Assembly (NCBI RefSeq): GCF_030655415.1
Contig: NZ_JAURVN010000004.1
Span: 434,001 to 498,000 of the forward strand
Length of the DNA: 64,000 bases
Direction: 5' to 3'
Source of the DNA: Herminiimonas sp.
Lineage (GTDB): Bacteria; Pseudomonadota; Gammaproteobacteria; Burkholderiales; Burkholderiaceae
Part shown: positions 40,680 to 52,626 of the stretch, in pieces
How positions within the stretch are numbered: the first letter of the stretch is position 1
How the letters are laid out: every line of letters starts with the position of its first letter
The notes under the pieces: generated by a model
Databases searched by the model: none
Seen by the model: only the letters and a program-made list of their open reading frames with translations
Told to the model about the DNA's origin: nothing
Position numbers and translations under genes: made by a program

Positions 40680-41999
40680 ATGACCAAAGCTCTCGACACC
40701 TCGCACTTGTGGATGCCCTTCACCGCCAATCGCCAGTACAAAGCCAAACCTCGCTTGATGGCGTCGGCAGCGGGCATGTATTACACCACTGACGATGGCC
40801 GCAAGATTCTGGATGCGACAGCGGGCTTGTGGTGCGTGAACGCCGGCCACTGCCATCCAAAGATCGTTGAGGCTGTGCAAAAGCAGGTAGTGCTGATGGA
40901 TTTCGCACCCACCTTCCAAATGGGGCATGCCAAGGCGTTTGAAGCTGCCACAGCATTGGCTAAGATGGCACCCGAGGGGATGAACCGCGTCTTCTTTTGC
41001 AACGATGGTTCGGAAGGTGTCGATACCGCGCTCAAGATCGCCCTTGCCTATCACCGCATGCGTGGCGATGGCGGACGCACACGATTGATAGGCCGCGAAC
41101 GCGCGTATCACGGCGTCGGCTTCGGCGGGATTGCGGTCGGCGGCATTGCAGGCAATCGTAAGCAGTTCGGCCCCGGCCTGGCTGCAGACCATCTGCGTCA
41201 TCCACTAGATATTGAGAAGAATGCCTACTCACGTGGCTTGCCCTTGCATGGCGCCGAGATGGCTGATGAGCTTGAGCAACGCCTGCTTGCCTTGCATGAT
41301 CCATCTACCGTCGCCGCAGTTATCGTTGAGCCGCTACAAGGATCAACCGGCGTGATTGTGCCGCCCGAAGGCTATCTAGAAAAAATCCGCGCGATCTGCG
41401 ACAAGCACGGCATCTTGCTGATTTTTGATGAAGTCATTACTGGTTTTGGCCGTTTAGGCACAGCATTCGGCGCTGATTTCTTCAAGGTCACACCAGACAT
41501 GATCGTCTGCGCCAAAGGCCTAACGAACGCGACCGTACCCATGGGTGCCGTGATCGTCAAACAGTCTATCCACGATACCTTTATGGACGCAGCACCGGCA
41601 GACACAATTGAATTCTTCCACGGCTACACCTACTCCGGCCATCCGGTCGCTGCAGCGGCTGCGATTGCCACGCTAGAGGTCTACAAAGAAGAGCAGCTGT
41701 TCGAACGTGCTGCCGAGATGTCGCCATACTTTGAAGATGCTGCGCACAGCTTGAAAGGCCTGCCTTTCGTCAAAGACATACGCAACCTTGGTTTGGTGTG
41801 CGGGATCGAACTGGAAGGCATTTCGGGCAAGCCTGGGGCACGGGCTTACGATTTGTTCAACAGGGCATTTTGGGACAAGGGCTTGTTGATTCGTACTACT
41901 GCTGACGTGATTGCCTTATCGCCGCCGCTGATCATTAACAAGGCGCAGGTCAATGAGATGTTTGGCGGCATCGCGGAGCTTTTGAAATCGATTAAATAG
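40680..41999 (+). CDS. Omega-amino acid (beta-alanine)--pyruvate aminotransferase
   Basis: 439 residues, class III PLP aminotransferase. It carries the full omega-transaminase signature: LWMPFTANRQ, TAGLWCVNAGH, NDGSEGVDTALKIA, RERAYHGVGFGG, LIFDEVITGFGR and the PLP lysine in VCAKGLTN, followed by PMGAV. Transfers amino groups from beta-alanine or similar omega-amino acids to pyruvate. A taurine--pyruvate aminotransferase role cannot be excluded, as these are close relatives. The start has only a weak ribosome-binding site. Not part of the island. Confidence 0.9.
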   Translation: MTKALDTSHLWMPFTANRQYKAKPRLMASAAGMYYTTDDGRKILDATAGLWCVNAGHCHPKIVEAVQKQVVLMDFAPTFQMGHAKAFEAATALAKMAPEGMNRVFFCNDGSEGVDTALKIALAYHRMRGDGGRTRLIGRERAYHGVGFGGIAVGGIAGNRKQFGPGLAADHLRHPLDIEKNAYSRGLPLHGAEMADELEQRLLALHDPSTVAAVIVEPLQGSTGVIVPPEGYLEKIRAICDKHGILLIFDEVITGFGRLGTAFGADFFKVTPDMIVCAKGLTNATVPMGAVIVKQSIHDTFMDAAPADTIEFFHGYTYSGHPVAAAAAIATLEVYKEEQLFERAAEMSPYFEDAAHSLKGLPFVKDIRNLGLVCGIELEGISGKPGARAYDLFNRAFWDKGLLIRTTADVIALSPPLIINKAQVNEMFGGIAELLKSIK

Positions 42000-42059
42000 C
42001 AGTGCGCTCATTACGTGCATGACGTGCGCCATCCAGCATTAACTTAAAAACTCAATCAA

Positions 42060-42117
42060 TAAAAAAGCCCGCTGATCCTTGCGCCTTTACAGGTCATCAA
42101 GAATCAGCGGGCTTTTT
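42060..42117. terminator. Bidirectional terminator between the aminotransferase and typA
   Basis: AAAAAGCCCGCTGAT pairs with ATCAGCGGGCTTTTT around a 26-nt centre. A-run and T-run serve both strands. Confidence 0.9.
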
Positions 42118-42168
42118 GACGTGAGCCAATTCAAATTATTGAACGGGCTCTTGCCGCTTACTTAGAAA

Positions 42169-44004
42169 TTACGAATCGCGACCAGCTTTTTTACGCTCGT
42201 GTTCTTTCAAATAACGTTTGCGCAAACGAATACTTTTTGGTGTGACTTCAACCAGTTCGTCGTCGTCGATAAATTCAACTGCGTACTCCAGCGACATTTC
42301 GATAGGTGGAACCAAACGTACCGCTTCATCGGTACCCGATGAACGAACGTTGGTCAATTGCTTACCTTTGATCGGGTTCACAACCAGATCGTTATCACGT
42401 GAGTGAATGCCGATGATCATGCCTTCGTAGACTGGATCGTTGTGGCTCACAAACATGCGGCCGCGATCTTGCAGTTTCCAGATTGCGTAGGCAACAGCAG
42501 CGCCGTCATCTTGCGAAATCAGTACGCCGTTACGACGACCGCCGAGTTCGCCTTTGGTGTTATCCACTGGAGCGTATTCATCGAACACGTGGCTCATCAA
42601 GCCGGTACCGCGTGTCAGTGTCATGAATTCGCCTTGGAAGCCGATCAAGCCACGTGCAGGAATGCGGTATTCCAAACGCACACGACCTTTGCCGTCCGGT
42701 TCCATGTTTTGCAGATCGCCACGACGACGACCGAGTTCTTCCATCACGCCGCCTTGGTTCGATTCTTCGACGTCAACGGTCAAGTTTTCGTACGGCTCAT
42801 GGCGTACGCCATCTACCATTTTGAAAACAACGCGTGGACGCGAAACAGCCATCTCGAAACCTTCGCGACGCATGTTTTCAATCAAGATTGTCAGATGCAA
42901 TTCGCCACGACCTGATACTTCGTAGGTCGAATCATCTTCTTCCGATTGCACAACGCGCAAAGCCATATTGGCTTTCAATTCTTTTTCGAGACGATCACGG
43001 ATTTGACGCGTGGTAACGAATTTGCCTTCGCGGCCAGCCAGCGGCGAGTTGTTGACCATGAAGTTCATGGTCAGAGTCGGCTCATCGACCTTCAACATAG
43101 GCAAGCCATTCGGTGCATCGACTGCGCAGATGGTTGAACCGATACTGATTTCTTCGATACCGTTGATCAGAACGATGTCGCCAGCCAGCGCTTCGTCAAC
43201 CAACACGCGATCCAGACCTTTGAATGTCAGGACTTGGTTGATACGTGCTTTGGTTGGCTTGTCATCAGGACCGTTCATCCAGACCACATCTTGCAACGCT
43301 TTGATACGACCAGCCAAGATACGGCCAACACCGATTTTGCCGACGTAGGACGAGTATTCGAGCGATGTAATTTGCAATTGCAAAGGTGCATCAGGATCAT
43401 CTTCACGCGCTGGAACGTGCTCCAGAATCGCGTCGAACAATGGTTCCATATTGCCTTCGCGGACTGTGTCTACCAAACCTGCGTAGCCTTTGAAGCCCGA
43501 TGCATAAACGATAGGGAAATCCAGTTGTTCGTCAGTCGCGCCGAGCTTGTCGAACAATTCGAAAGTCGCGTTAACTGCTTTTTGTGGGTCTGCGTTTTCG
43601 CGATCGATCTTGTTGACGACAACGATAGGCTTCAGACCCAGCGCCAACGCTTTACGCGTTACGAAACGCGTTTGCGGCATTGGGCCTTCTTGTGCATCGA
43701 CCAGCAACAACACGCTGTCAACCATCGACAGAACACGTTCCACTTCGCCGCCGAAATCGGCATGGCCTGGGGTATCAACGATGTTGATGTGTGTGCCTTT
43801 GTACTCAACCGCGCAGTTTTTCGACAAGATCGTGATGCCACGTTCTTTTTCGATGTCGTTCGAGTCCATCACGCGGGCATCGACCTGCTGGTTGTCACGG
43901 AAAGTGCCTGATTGACGCAATAATTGGTCAACAAGCGTGGTTTTGCCGTGATCAACGTGAGCGATGATGGCAATGTTACGAATAGCGCGTTTTGAGTTTG
44001 ACAT
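42169..44004 (-). CDS. typA: GTPase TypA/BipA
   Basis: 611 residues. Ribosome-associated translational GTPase with elongation-factor G-like domains. G1 AHVDHGKT at 15-22, G3 D-T-P-G-H near 77, G4 N-K-I-D. C-terminal BipA domain ending in the basic R-L-R-K-R-Y-L. Aids ribosome assembly and stress or cold adaptation. Stands alone behind truB on the same strand with a 200-nt gap. Confidence 0.97.
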   Translation of the reverse strand: MSNSKRAIRNIAIIAHVDHGKTTLVDQLLRQSGTFRDNQQVDARVMDSNDIEKERGITILSKNCAVEYKGTHINIVDTPGHADFGGEVERVLSMVDSVLLLVDAQEGPMPQTRFVTRKALALGLKPIVVVNKIDRENADPQKAVNATFELFDKLGATDEQLDFPIVYASGFKGYAGLVDTVREGNMEPLFDAILEHVPAREDDPDAPLQLQITSLEYSSYVGKIGVGRILAGRIKALQDVVWMNGPDDKPTKARINQVLTFKGLDRVLVDEALAGDIVLINGIEEISIGSTICAVDAPNGLPMLKVDEPTLTMNFMVNNSPLAGREGKFVTTRQIRDRLEKELKANMALRVVQSEEDDSTYEVSGRGELHLTILIENMRREGFEMAVSRPRVVFKMVDGVRHEPYENLTVDVEESNQGGVMEELGRRRGDLQNMEPDGKGRVRLEYRIPARGLIGFQGEFMTLTRGTGLMSHVFDEYAPVDNTKGELGGRRNGVLISQDDGAAVAYAIWKLQDRGRMFVSHNDPVYEGMIIGIHSRDNDLVVNPIKGKQLTNVRSSGTDEAVRLVPPIEMSLEYAVEFIDDDELVEVTPKSIRLRKRYLKEHERKKAGRDS

Positions 44005-44209
44005 AGTCGGTTTTTACGGTTGGTGGTGCTGAATTTGGAAAACCGCAGATTATAGCACAGCAAGCCATGCCTACCCTTGGGAAAACCTTGATATTTCAAG
44101 GAGTTGCTAGAAATTCTTGTGACAGTTTGATGACTGCGCCATTTGCGGAAGCGAGACGCGGTGTTGTGAGAAGTATTGCCGGATTGAAAATTCAGACTTT
44201 AAAACCAAC

Positions 44210-45154
44210 TTAAACAGCGGCAGTTTCGACGGTAGAAATCAGGCGCTCAGGCGCCAGAATACTGTATTCCTGCATCAGCCCCGTACCCAGTAATTGGCCA
44301 TCGCTTTCACGATAAATGCGCATCCGGCCCTGACCTTCTGGCAAGACAATTTCTTCTTTTCCCAACGCCAATCTTTGTCCATGCAAAAACCGCTTGGCTA
44401 GTTCGTCGGACAAAGGCAACGCAGGAAACGATGTCAATAGTGCATCGACTGGTGCCAGCGCTGCAATCCGTTCATCTGCATCTTTGGCGATGAGTTCATC
44501 TATCGTGATCGCTTGAGCGATCAACAAATCGCCAACCTGAATCCGACGCAATGCATTGAGATGCGCACCGCATCCTAATGCGGTGCCGATGTCTTCGCCC
44601 AGCACGCGTATGTAAGTGCCTTTGCTGCAGCGTACGCGCAAGGTCAGATACGGCGCTTGAAAAGCGACGAACTCTAGCAAATGGATGGTCACAGGGCGTG
44701 CTTCGCGTTCCAGCGTGATGCCGGCGCGCGCATATTCATACAGAGGTTTGCCATCGCGCTTGAGCGCAGAATACATAGGCGGCACTTGTTGGATATCACC
44801 ACGGAATTGGGCCAGCACTGCATCGATTTGCGTTTGCGTGACGTTCACTTCACGTGTATCGATTACCTCGCCCTCGGTGTCACCAGTGTTCGTGGTGATG
44901 CCAAGATGCACGACAGTTTCATAGGTTTTGTCAGCGTCGAGCAAATCCTGCGCGAACTTGGTAGCCTCGCCAAAACAAAGCGGCAACAAGCCGGTCGCAA
45001 ATGGATCCAGCGTGCCGGTATGACCAGCCTTGAGCGCATTCAACAACCACTTGGCTTTGATCAATGCATCATTGCTGGATACGCCAACTTGCTTATCGAG
45101 CAGCAAAACACCGTGAACCGGTACGCGCTTTTTTTTGATGGGAGTTGTGGCCAT
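44210..45154 (-). CDS. truB: tRNA pseudouridine(55) synthase TruB
   Basis: 314 residues. Catalytic D50 in G-H-T-G-T-L-D-P. Also T-Y-x-x-x-x-x-L-G and the PUA-like C-terminus. Makes pseudouridine 55 in the T loop of tRNAs. Follows rbfA in the conserved nusA-infB-rbfA-truB order, about 125 nt later. Confidence 0.96.
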   Translation of the reverse strand: MATTPIKKKRVPVHGVLLLDKQVGVSSNDALIKAKWLLNALKAGHTGTLDPFATGLLPLCFGEATKFAQDLLDADKTYETVVHLGITTNTGDTEGEVIDTREVNVTQTQIDAVLAQFRGDIQQVPPMYSALKRDGKPLYEYARAGITLEREARPVTIHLLEFVAFQAPYLTLRVRCSKGTYIRVLGEDIGTALGCGAHLNALRRIQVGDLLIAQAITIDELIAKDADERIAALAPVDALLTSFPALPLSDELAKRFLHGQRLALGKEEIVLPEGQGRMRIYRESDGQLLGTGLMQEYSILAPERLISTVETAAV

Positions 45155-45279
45155 GATGGATGCAGGGGAATTGCGATTTGGCCTGTCAGACTAAACAAGC
45201 TGTCTGATCTGGCATAGAAAGAAATGAAACGAAGCGCTTGTAGCAAGCACAACACTCGCGTCAAGCTGAATGCAGAAGA

Positions 45280-45666
45280 TTAGTCTTCCGCATCCTTGGC
45301 GCGTGACGCATTCGCTTCGTCGATCAGCTTGGACATTTCGATGCCGCGCGCAGTCGATGAGTCATGCACGAAATGCAGTTGCGGCAAAGTATGAATAGAC
45401 AGGCGATGACCAAGCTGTCCACGTATATAGCCGGACGCTGCAGTCAAACCAGATACCGTGTTCTTGATCTCGTCTTTATTGTCACTCAGCATAGTGAAAA
45501 ATACTTTGGCGTGCGCATAGTCAGGTGTGACCTGCACTTCGGTAATCGTGATCATCCCGACGCGTGGATCCTTCAATTCAAACGCGACAATTTCAGACAG
45601 ATCGCGCTGGATCTGATCTGCAACGCGCAAGCCGCGTCCTGGGATGGATTTACTGTGTTTGGCCAT
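45280..45666 (-). CDS. rbfA: 30S ribosome-binding factor RbfA
   Basis: 128 residues from [10 protein letters not shown]; upstream in-frame codons are not typical. KH-type fold with [13 protein letters not shown] and H-V-x-D-S-S-x-x-R-G. Late 16S rRNA maturation and cold adaptation. Lies 114 nt after infB. Confidence 0.96.
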   Translation of the reverse strand: MAKHSKSIPGRGLRVADQIQRDLSEIVAFELKDPRVGMITITEVQVTPDYAHAKVFFTMLSDNKDEIKNTVSGLTAASGYIRGQLGHRLSIHTLPQLHFVHDSSTARGIEMSKLIDEANASRAKDAED

Positions 45667-45780
45667 AAATTTCTTCGATACAACTGGTGAAGCAAAAGTA
45701 AGTTCGCATCGGCAAGCAGGGAAGCCGGCCGATGCGATCATGATAGAACAAGGGCAGCTTGTGAGCCACCCTGTAAAGTT

Positions 45781-48585
45781 TTACAGCGTACGTGCGATTT
45801 CTTGTACTTCAAAGACTTCGAGTTGATCGCCTTCTTTGATGTCGTTGAAGTTTTTCAAGGTCAAGCCGCATTCGAAGCCGGATTTAACTTCTTTTGCATC
45901 ATCCTTGAAGCGTTTCAACGAATCGAGCTCACCAGTCCAAATCACGACATTCTCACGCAGCAAGCGGACTGAAGCACCGCGTTTGACCACGCCTTCGAGC
46001 ACGTAGCAACCGGCAATCGCGCCGACTTTGCTGACCAGAATAACTTGACGAATCTCGACCAGACCCAACGCTTGTTCGCGCTTCTCTGGCGACAACATGC
46101 CAGACATCGCTGCCTTGATTTCGTCTACTGCATCGTAAATGATGTTGTAGTAGCGAATATCAACGCCGTTGGCTTCTGCCAGCTTGCGAGCGGAAGCGTC
46201 AGCACGCGTGTTGAAGCCGATGATGACCGCTTTCGAGGCGACCGCCAAGTTGACGTCGGACTCGGAAATACCACCCACCGCTGCATGCACAACTTGTACG
46301 CGCACTTCGCCGGTGGAGAGTTTTTGCAATGAGCCAACCAGCGCTTCTTGCGAACCTTGTACGTCGGTCTTGATGATCATAGGCAGGTTTTTGACTTCGC
46401 CCTCGCCCATGTTCTCGAACATGTTTTCCAGTTTCGCTGCTTGCTGCTTCGCCAGTTTCACATCGCGGAATTTACCTTGACGGAACAAGCCGATTTCACG
46501 CGCTTTGCGTTCATCAGCCATGACCATGACTTCTTCACCCGCGTTCGGCACTTCGGTCAGACCTTGAATCTCGACTGGAATCGATGGGCCGGCTTCAGTA
46601 ATGCTCTTGCCGTTTTCGTCCAACATCGCACGAACGCGACCGTAAGCAGAACCTGCCAACACGACATCGCCGCGACGCAAAGTACCGGACTGAACCAGAA
46701 TCGTGGCAACCGGGCCGCGACCTTTATCCAATTTGGCTTCGACTACGAGACCACGTGCAGGTGAAACGACAGGTGCTTTCAGTTCCAACACTTCTGCTTG
46801 CAACAATACTTGTTCGAGCAAGGCATCAATGCCTTCGCCGGTTTTAGCCGACACTGGAACGAATGGTGAATCGCCACCGTATTCTTCAGGCACAACTTGT
46901 TCAGCGATCAGTTCTTGCTTGACGCGATCCATATTCGCACCTGGCTTGTCGATCTTGTTGATCGCCACAACCAGCGGTACGCCAGCAGCTTTCGCATGCG
47001 CGATCGCTTCTTTGGTTTGTGGCATCACGCCATCGTCAGCTGCGACCACCAGAATCACGATATCGGTTGCTTTCGCACCGCGAGCACGCATAGCCGTAAA
47101 TGCTTCATGGCCTGGTGTATCGAGGAAGGTGATCATGCCACGTGGTGTTTCAACGTGATACGCGCCAATATGTTGTGTAATACCGCCCGCTTCGCCGGAT
47201 GCAACCTTGGCGCGACGGATGTAATCCAGCAACGATGTTTTACCGTGATCGACGTGACCCATGACGGTGACAACCGGTGCGCGTGGCAACGATTCGACAT
47301 CAGCATGTTCTTCACCGATTTCAAGCAAGGCTTCTGGATCATCCAGTTTCGCTGCGTGCGCGGTGTGGCCCATTTCTTCAACCAAAATCATTGCTGTTTC
47401 TTGATCGAGTACTTGATTGATCGTGCACATTTGGCCGAGCTTCATCAAATGCTTGATGACTTCGGATGCCTTGACAGACATTTTGTGCGCGAGTTCGGCA
47501 ACGGTAATCGTTTCTGGCACGTGCACGTCTTTGATGACGGCTTCAGTCGGTGCCTGGAAGTTACTTTCGCGATCATCATGATGCGATTGACGACGGCCTT
47601 TAGGGCCTGCACGCCAACCATCACGACCACCACCAGTATTGCCGCGGGTCTTGATGCCAGCACCGCGTTTTTTCGCATCGTCCTGCCAGGTCGATGAGAC
47701 ATTGGCCGATTTGATCGACTTCTTGTCTGCGGTGACAGCAGGTTTTTTCTCGTCTTTTTTCTCGCCTGGCTTTTTATCAGCCGGTTTGTGCAAGGTGCCT
47801 TCAGCAGCAGGTTTCGCTACTGGAGCAACTGGCTCAGGTGCTTTGATTGCGCGACGCGGCGCGTTCATCATCGCCTTGATTTGAGCAACTTCATCCGCAA
47901 CGACTTTGCGCGCAACTTCTGTTGCTGCGGCTTTTTCGTTTGCTTCTTTGGCTGCTTCTTTGGCTACTGCTGCAGCTTTTTTCTTGGTTTCTTCAGCTGC
48001 TACGCGTTTTTTCTCTTCGCTTGCTGATTCGTCCGCTTTCACTTCAACTGGTTTTTCAGCTTCTGCTTTTTGCGCATCGACTTCAGCTTTTTTCAATGCT
48101 TTGGCTTGTGCTTCTTTTTCAGCGTCCAGCTTGGCAAGACGATCTTGCTTCTCGCGTAAATCAGCTTCTTGGCGAGCCATCAACTCTGCGTGGCGGCGCG
48201 ACTCTTCAGCGCGGCGTTCAACTTCAGCTTCGTCAATGACAGGCGCAGCAGCAACGACCGGCGCTTCTTCAACTGTCGGTTCATCACGTTTTACAAAAGT
48301 GCGTTTCTTGCGAACTTCGACTTGAATCGTGCGCGACTTGCCAGTGGCATCCGCTTGCTTGATCTCGGTCGTTTCCTTGCGCGTCAACGTGATTTTCTTT
48401 TTCTCTGCGTCAGGCGCAACCCCATGCGCGCGGCGCAGGTGGTCAAGGAGCTTGTCCTTGTCAGTCTTGGACAACTCGTCGGACGTGGAACTTTTTTCGA
48501 CGCCAGCATCCCGCAGTTGCGTGAGCAGTACATCTGCTGGCATCTTGAGCTCGGTGGCAAATTGGGCTACGTTGTTACTCGCCAT
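45781..48585 (-). CDS. infB: Translation initiation factor IF-2
   Basis: 934 residues. Two IF2-N domains (near 1-50 and 355-405) are separated by a long Ala/Lys/Glu-rich linker (about 90-250). The G domain has G-H-V-D-H-G-K-T at about 440, followed by D-T-P-G-H and N-K-I-D. Delivers initiator tRNA-fMet to the ribosome; the fMet gene lies in this window at 53691. Transcribed behind nusA with a 49-nt gap. Confidence 0.97.
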   Translation of the reverse strand: MASNNVAQFATELKMPADVLLTQLRDAGVEKSSTSDELSKTDKDKLLDHLRRAHGVAPDAEKKKITLTRKETTEIKQADATGKSRTIQVEVRKKRTFVKRDEPTVEEAPVVAAAPVIDEAEVERRAEESRRHAELMARQEADLREKQDRLAKLDAEKEAQAKALKKAEVDAQKAEAEKPVEVKADESASEEKKRVAAEETKKKAAAVAKEAAKEANEKAAATEVARKVVADEVAQIKAMMNAPRRAIKAPEPVAPVAKPAAEGTLHKPADKKPGEKKDEKKPAVTADKKSIKSANVSSTWQDDAKKRGAGIKTRGNTGGGRDGWRAGPKGRRQSHHDDRESNFQAPTEAVIKDVHVPETITVAELAHKMSVKASEVIKHLMKLGQMCTINQVLDQETAMILVEEMGHTAHAAKLDDPEALLEIGEEHADVESLPRAPVVTVMGHVDHGKTSLLDYIRRAKVASGEAGGITQHIGAYHVETPRGMITFLDTPGHEAFTAMRARGAKATDIVILVVAADDGVMPQTKEAIAHAKAAGVPLVVAINKIDKPGANMDRVKQELIAEQVVPEEYGGDSPFVPVSAKTGEGIDALLEQVLLQAEVLELKAPVVSPARGLVVEAKLDKGRGPVATILVQSGTLRRGDVVLAGSAYGRVRAMLDENGKSITEAGPSIPVEIQGLTEVPNAGEEVMVMADERKAREIGLFRQGKFRDVKLAKQQAAKLENMFENMGEGEVKNLPMIIKTDVQGSQEALVGSLQKLSTGEVRVQVVHAAVGGISESDVNLAVASKAVIIGFNTRADASARKLAEANGVDIRYYNIIYDAVDEIKAAMSGMLSPEKREQALGLVEIRQVILVSKVGAIAGCYVLEGVVKRGASVRLLRENVVIWTGELDSLKRFKDDAKEVKSGFECGLTLKNFNDIKEGDQLEVFEVQEIARTL

Positions 48586-48634
48586 TCAGTCCTCTTTTCT
48601 ATATGACACGTTAGATGTAAACAACCTTCGTGGA

Positions 48635-50194
48635 TTATTTCGCTTCCGCGAGGCTCCACACCTTGGCTTGCAGCGCCTTGGCGTGATCATCGTATTTGGC
48701 ATCGATGAGCTTCATCTCTTCGTCTGTCACATCTGCAAATTCAGTTTCAATCAATTGACGCGCGCGGTCTGCGGACAAGGCCAGGATTGCGCCAAATTCG
48801 TCATATGCCAACGCTGCGAAACCTTCCAGCGTTTTGATACTTGCGGCGCCAAGTTTTCCGGCAACTACGCGATCCATACCGTCCAGATTCGCGAGTGCGT
48901 CGTCCATGCCTTCCATGCCTTCTTCGGATGCAATCGCTTCGGTTACCAGTGCATCGCGTGCGCGGTTGCGCAACTCGTTGACGGTATCTTCATCGAAGGA
49001 TTCGATATCCAGCATTTCGCTGATAGGCACGTAAGCAATTTCTTCGAGCGAGGCAAAACCTTCATCAACCAGAATGTCAGCGACTTCTTGATCAACATCG
49101 AGTTTTTCCATGAACAGAATACGGATCGCTGCGGTTTCCAGCTGCGATTTATCCGCGGATTCTTCTGCTGTCATGATGTTGATTTGCCAGCCAGTCAGTT
49201 CGGAAGCCAAACGTACGTTTTGACCGCCGCGACCGATTGCAATCGCGAGATTTTCTTCGTCAACCACAACGTCCATTGCATGTTTTTCTTCATCGACAAC
49301 GATGGAAGAAACGTTGGCCGGTGCCAGTGCACCGATGACGAATTGCGCTGGATCTTCCGACCACAACACGATATCAACACGTTCGCCGCCGAGTTCGCCA
49401 GTCACTGCCTGTACGCGCGAACCGCGCATACCAACGCAAGTGCCGATAGGATCAATGCGTTTGTCGCTGGTAAAGACGGCGATCTTGGCGCGTACACCTG
49501 CATCGCGCGCTGCCGATTTAATTTCCAGCAAGCCTTGCTCGATCTCAGGTACTTCGAGCTCGAACAATTTCATGATGAACTCTGGTGCGGTGCGCGACAA
49601 GATGACTTGTGGGCCACGTGCGTTGCGATCAATGCGCAGAATATAAGCACGGACGCGATCGCCGATACGCAGATTTTCTTTTGGAATTGTTTGGTCACGT
49701 GGCAGACGTGCTTCGATACGGCCGGACTCAACAATCGCGTCACCGCGTTCCATGCGTTTGATGGTGCCTGTTACCAGCGAATCGCCGCGTTCCAGGAAGT
49801 CAGCAAGAATCTGTTCACGTTCAGCATCACGAATACGTTGCAAGACAACTTGCTTGGTATCTTGTGCAAAGCGACGACCGAATTCAACCGATTCAATCGG
49901 CTCTTCGATATGGTCATCTACTTCGATATCGCCAATTTGTTCCTTGGCTTCGAAGTGCAAAATTTCTTGATCCGGCAATTGCAAGCCTGCATCGTCAGGC
50001 ACAACGTGCCAGCGACGGAATGACTCGAATGCGCCAGTTTCGCGATCAATGGAGACACGGATATCGACATCGCCTTCATAGCGTTTTTTGGTGGCTTGTG
50101 CGAGCGCGTGTTCCAACGCTCCAAACACGATGTCTGCTTCGACGTTTTTTTCGCGCGCGAGCGCATCAACCAACTGTAAAATTTCGCGACTCAT
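48635..50194 (-). CDS. nusA: Transcription termination/antitermination factor NusA
   Basis: 519 residues. N-terminal RNA polymerase-binding domain (1-130), S1 domain, two KH domains (about 230-350) and two C-terminal acidic helix-hairpin-helix repeats ([10 protein letters not shown] and A-S-I-K-T-L-E-G-F), the full proteobacterial form. Overlaps the rimP stop by 4 nt. Confidence 0.97.
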   Translation of the reverse strand: MSREILQLVDALAREKNVEADIVFGALEHALAQATKKRYEGDVDIRVSIDRETGAFESFRRWHVVPDDAGLQLPDQEILHFEAKEQIGDIEVDDHIEEPIESVEFGRRFAQDTKQVVLQRIRDAEREQILADFLERGDSLVTGTIKRMERGDAIVESGRIEARLPRDQTIPKENLRIGDRVRAYILRIDRNARGPQVILSRTAPEFIMKLFELEVPEIEQGLLEIKSAARDAGVRAKIAVFTSDKRIDPIGTCVGMRGSRVQAVTGELGGERVDIVLWSEDPAQFVIGALAPANVSSIVVDEEKHAMDVVVDEENLAIAIGRGGQNVRLASELTGWQINIMTAEESADKSQLETAAIRILFMEKLDVDQEVADILVDEGFASLEEIAYVPISEMLDIESFDEDTVNELRNRARDALVTEAIASEEGMEGMDDALANLDGMDRVVAGKLGAASIKTLEGFAALAYDEFGAILALSADRARQLIETEFADVTDEEMKLIDAKYDDHAKALQAKVWSLAEAK

Positions 50195-50679
50195 GCTTTG
50201 CGACTCCTAAAATTCACTTGCGGCACCAAATGTGCCTTGTCTACATCGGCGAGCGTAAATTCAAGCTTCGCCGGCCCCTCGTTTCCTTCAAATTCCAACG
50301 CCAGATTTTCGCCTACCGGTTCCAGCAAAATACCCTGAAACGATTTGCGATTAGCTGCATTCGGCATCGGCAAACGCAATTTCACGAGCGCTTCTGCTCC
50401 CGTAAAACGCACATAATCCGACAACTTCTTCAGCGGTCTATCCAAACCCGGCGACGACACTTCCAGACGTTCATAATTGGCGTTTTCTACCGTCAATACA
50501 TGCAGCAACTGGTGGGTCACTTTTTCACAGTCTTCAACGGTGATCGAACCTTTATCCGCCGCATCTTCCGGCGTAAAGTCTATATACACACGCACCAAAC
50601 CACGGGCAGCCTGTTCAAAATTGACCAGTTCATAGCCCATGCCAACTACGGTTTTTTCAATCAACGCCGACAACAGCAA
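50191..50679 (-). CDS. rimP: Ribosome maturation factor RimP
   Basis: 162 residues from a TTG preceded by GGAG at 7 nt. The frame stays open to an ATG-like start at 50739, but those extra residues do not look like RimP. Family core [30 protein letters not shown]. Needed for 30S assembly. First gene of the rimP-nusA-infB-rbfA-truB set. Confidence 0.93.
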   Translation of the reverse strand: MLLSALIEKTVVGMGYELVNFEQAARGLVRVYIDFTPEDAADKGSITVEDCEKVTHQLLHVLTVENANYERLEVSSPGLDRPLKKLSDYVRFTGAEALVKLRLPMPNAANRKSFQGILLEPVGENLALEFEGNEGPAKLEFTLADVDKAHLVPQVNFRSRKA

Positions 50680-50752
50680 AGGAATTCTCCGAATAACGTA
50701 CAACTGCGGCAAACCTGTCACCGAAATTGAATACAACAACGCAAACTGTTTA

Positions 50753-50780
50753 ACAAAAAAAAAATGGGCATCTGCCCATC
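50753..50780 (-). terminator. Terminator of the scpB-rluB operon
   Basis: ATGGGC/GCCCAT stem followed on the minus strand by a run of ten T. About 190 nt after the rluB stop. Confidence 0.75.
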
Positions 50781-50928
50781 CTTCTTGTCATTCTGGCCAT
50801 CAAATTCAATGCCAAAAACATAATTTTTGGCTGACGACCTTTGTTAACTGCCGAATTATAGTCGATTACCTTGTGCACCGCAATGTGGGAATCCTTGCGA
50901 GCACTAATTCAGGCCATCAACAACAGCA

Positions 50929-50952
50929 AGCGCAAGACAGGCGTCTTGCGCT
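50929..50952. other. Strong hairpin after rluB
   Basis: Perfect 10-bp stem AGCGCAAGAC/GTCTTGCGCT with 4-nt loop, 16 nt after the rluB stop. No T-run, so it may protect the 3' end rather than terminate. Confidence 0.6.
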
Positions 50953-50967
50953 CAGAACGGCTAAAAA

Positions 50968-52626
50968 TTAAATTTTTGAACGACGGCGCGGTCCGCCTTG
51001 ACCACCTTGAGGACCGTTACCACGCGACGGACCATTGCCGCCCGGGCCACGATTCGGGCCATTACCGTTACTGCGGCGCGGTTGCCCCATGCCTGGGAAA
51101 CCCAGCGAAGTTTGCAAAGGATCAGGTTGGCGACTGCGCGGTTGACCTTGGCGACCAGCTGGTTTACCAGGATTTTGTCCTTGTGAACGGCCTTGGCCCT
51201 GACCTTGACCTGCGCCCCATTGACTTGGACTGCGCGGTTGTTGACCCATGCCATTATCAATACGTGGTGCACGATTACCATTTGGACGATCGCCCCCTGC
51301 GCCGCTGCGACCTTTAGGCGCGCCGTCTGCAGATTTTTTCTCCAGCCCGCTCAATGCCAGCAAATCACGGACTGCGTGTTCTTCCATTTCTTCCCAGCGT
51401 CCGCGCTTGAGGTTTTTTGGCAAGGTAAGCGCACCGTAGCGTGTACGGATAAGGCGCGAGACCGTCAAACCAATTGCCTCGAACATACGACGCACTTCGC
51501 GGTTACGGCCTTCGCCGATGATGACGCGATACCATTTATTAACACCTTCACCACCGCCATCGGCAATTTTCGAGAATTGTGCAAGACCGTCTTCCAACTC
51601 GACGCCAGCTAACAGTTTCTGGCGCATGCCTTCTTCCAGCTCGCCTAAGGTACGCACCGCGTATTCGCGATCGATACCGTAACGCGGGTGCATCAAGCGA
51701 TTAGCCAAATCACCGGAGGTCGTAAACAACAACAAACCTTCAGTGTTGAAATCGAGACGACCGACGGCGATCCATTTGGCGGCTTTCATCGTCGGCAAAC
51801 GTTCAAATACAGATGGACGGCCATCAGGATCGTTGGTGCTGACAATTTCGCCGGCTGGTTTGTGATACACCAGCACGCGCGGCGGCTTGTTACTGACTTT
51901 GCGTTGAATCAATTTGCCATTAATACGTACTTGATCCGTCGGCAGAATACGTTGACCGATATGTGCCGGCTCACCGTTGACCGAAACACGGCCGGCGATA
52001 ATCAATTCTTCCATATCGCGACGTGAACCAAGGCCGGCTTCAGCCAGAACCTTGTGCAATTTCGGAGCATCATCGTCGGCAGTTAAATCACGACGTACCG
52101 GTTTTTGTTCCTGGCGACGTTTGCCACCAGCGGCATCATCCGCACCAGCGAACGTATCAAAACTCTCGGATGTGACAAAGGAAAATACTTCGTCTGCATC
52201 ACCCACTTTTGAATGTGGCTTGCCGCCACGATTTGGTCCTGCTGCATTCGGCTTGCCACGTGATTTTTGCGGCCCTCTTGCACCAGGCTGCCTATTGTCA
52301 TCACGGCGCGGAGGGCGTTCTCTGCGCACTTCGTCTGATACTGGTGCACGTCCATCGTGCTGAGCAGCTGGTTGCGCTTCAACACCGGAGGTATCTGCAA
52401 CAGCTCGTGGTTCATTATTTTCAGGATTGCCAGCATCGGTGCGCGGCGCATTGCGCGCACGGCGCAAAGTACGCGGACCACGCAAACCACGTTTCACTGG
52501 TTTGGCAGCATTACCATCCGTAGATGCTGCGTGTTGTTCAGTCTCACCACGATCGGCATGCTCTGCAGGCGATGCGTCATTGATCGGTGTATCGGACGGA
52601 TTATTTTTTGTTGGGCGATTCATCAT
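50968..52626 (-). CDS. rluB: 23S rRNA pseudouridine(2605) synthase RluB with long low-complexity ends
   Basis: 552 residues, roughly twice E. coli RluB. The N-terminal ~190 residues are charged and repetitive. An S4 domain follows ([18 protein letters not shown]), then the catalytic core [11 protein letters not shown] (catalytic Asp near 290). Residues ~440-552 are a Gly/Gln/Arg/Pro/Asn-rich tail. Such extensions are seen in Burkholderiales. Overlaps scpB by 26 nt. Confidence 0.93.
   Translation of the reverse strand: MMNRPTKNNPSDTPINDASPAEHADRGETEQHAASTDGNAAKPVKRGLRGPRTLRRARNAPRTDAGNPENNEPRAVADTSGVEAQPAAQHDGRAPVSDEVRRERPPRRDDNRQPGARGPQKSRGKPNAAGPNRGGKPHSKVGDADEVFSFVTSESFDTFAGADDAAGGKRRQEQKPVRRDLTADDDAPKLHKVLAEAGLGSRRDMEELIIAGRVSVNGEPAHIGQRILPTDQVRINGKLIQRKVSNKPPRVLVYHKPAGEIVSTNDPDGRPSVFERLPTMKAAKWIAVGRLDFNTEGLLLFTTSGDLANRLMHPRYGIDREYAVRTLGELEEGMRQKLLAGVELEDGLAQFSKIADGGGEGVNKWYRVIIGEGRNREVRRMFEAIGLTVSRLIRTRYGALTLPKNLKRGRWEEMEEHAVRDLLALSGLEKKSADGAPKGRSGAGGDRPNGNRAPRIDNGMGQQPRSPSQWGAGQGQGQGRSQGQNPGKPAGRQGQPRSRQPDPLQTSLGFPGMGQPRRSNGNGPNRGPGGNGPSRGNGPQGGQGGPRRRSKI

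Noticed and set aside
42060..42117. Possible repeat array around the terminator after the aminotransferase
   Set aside because: Only one inverted repeat with the form of a bidirectional terminator, no repeating unit.
48329..50023. 564-codon plus-strand open frame opposite nusA and the start of infB
   Set aside because: It lies entirely against real genes. Its residues are Cys/Phe/Ile/Ala-rich in the way typical of reversed codon bias, with no recognisable domain or ribosome-binding site.
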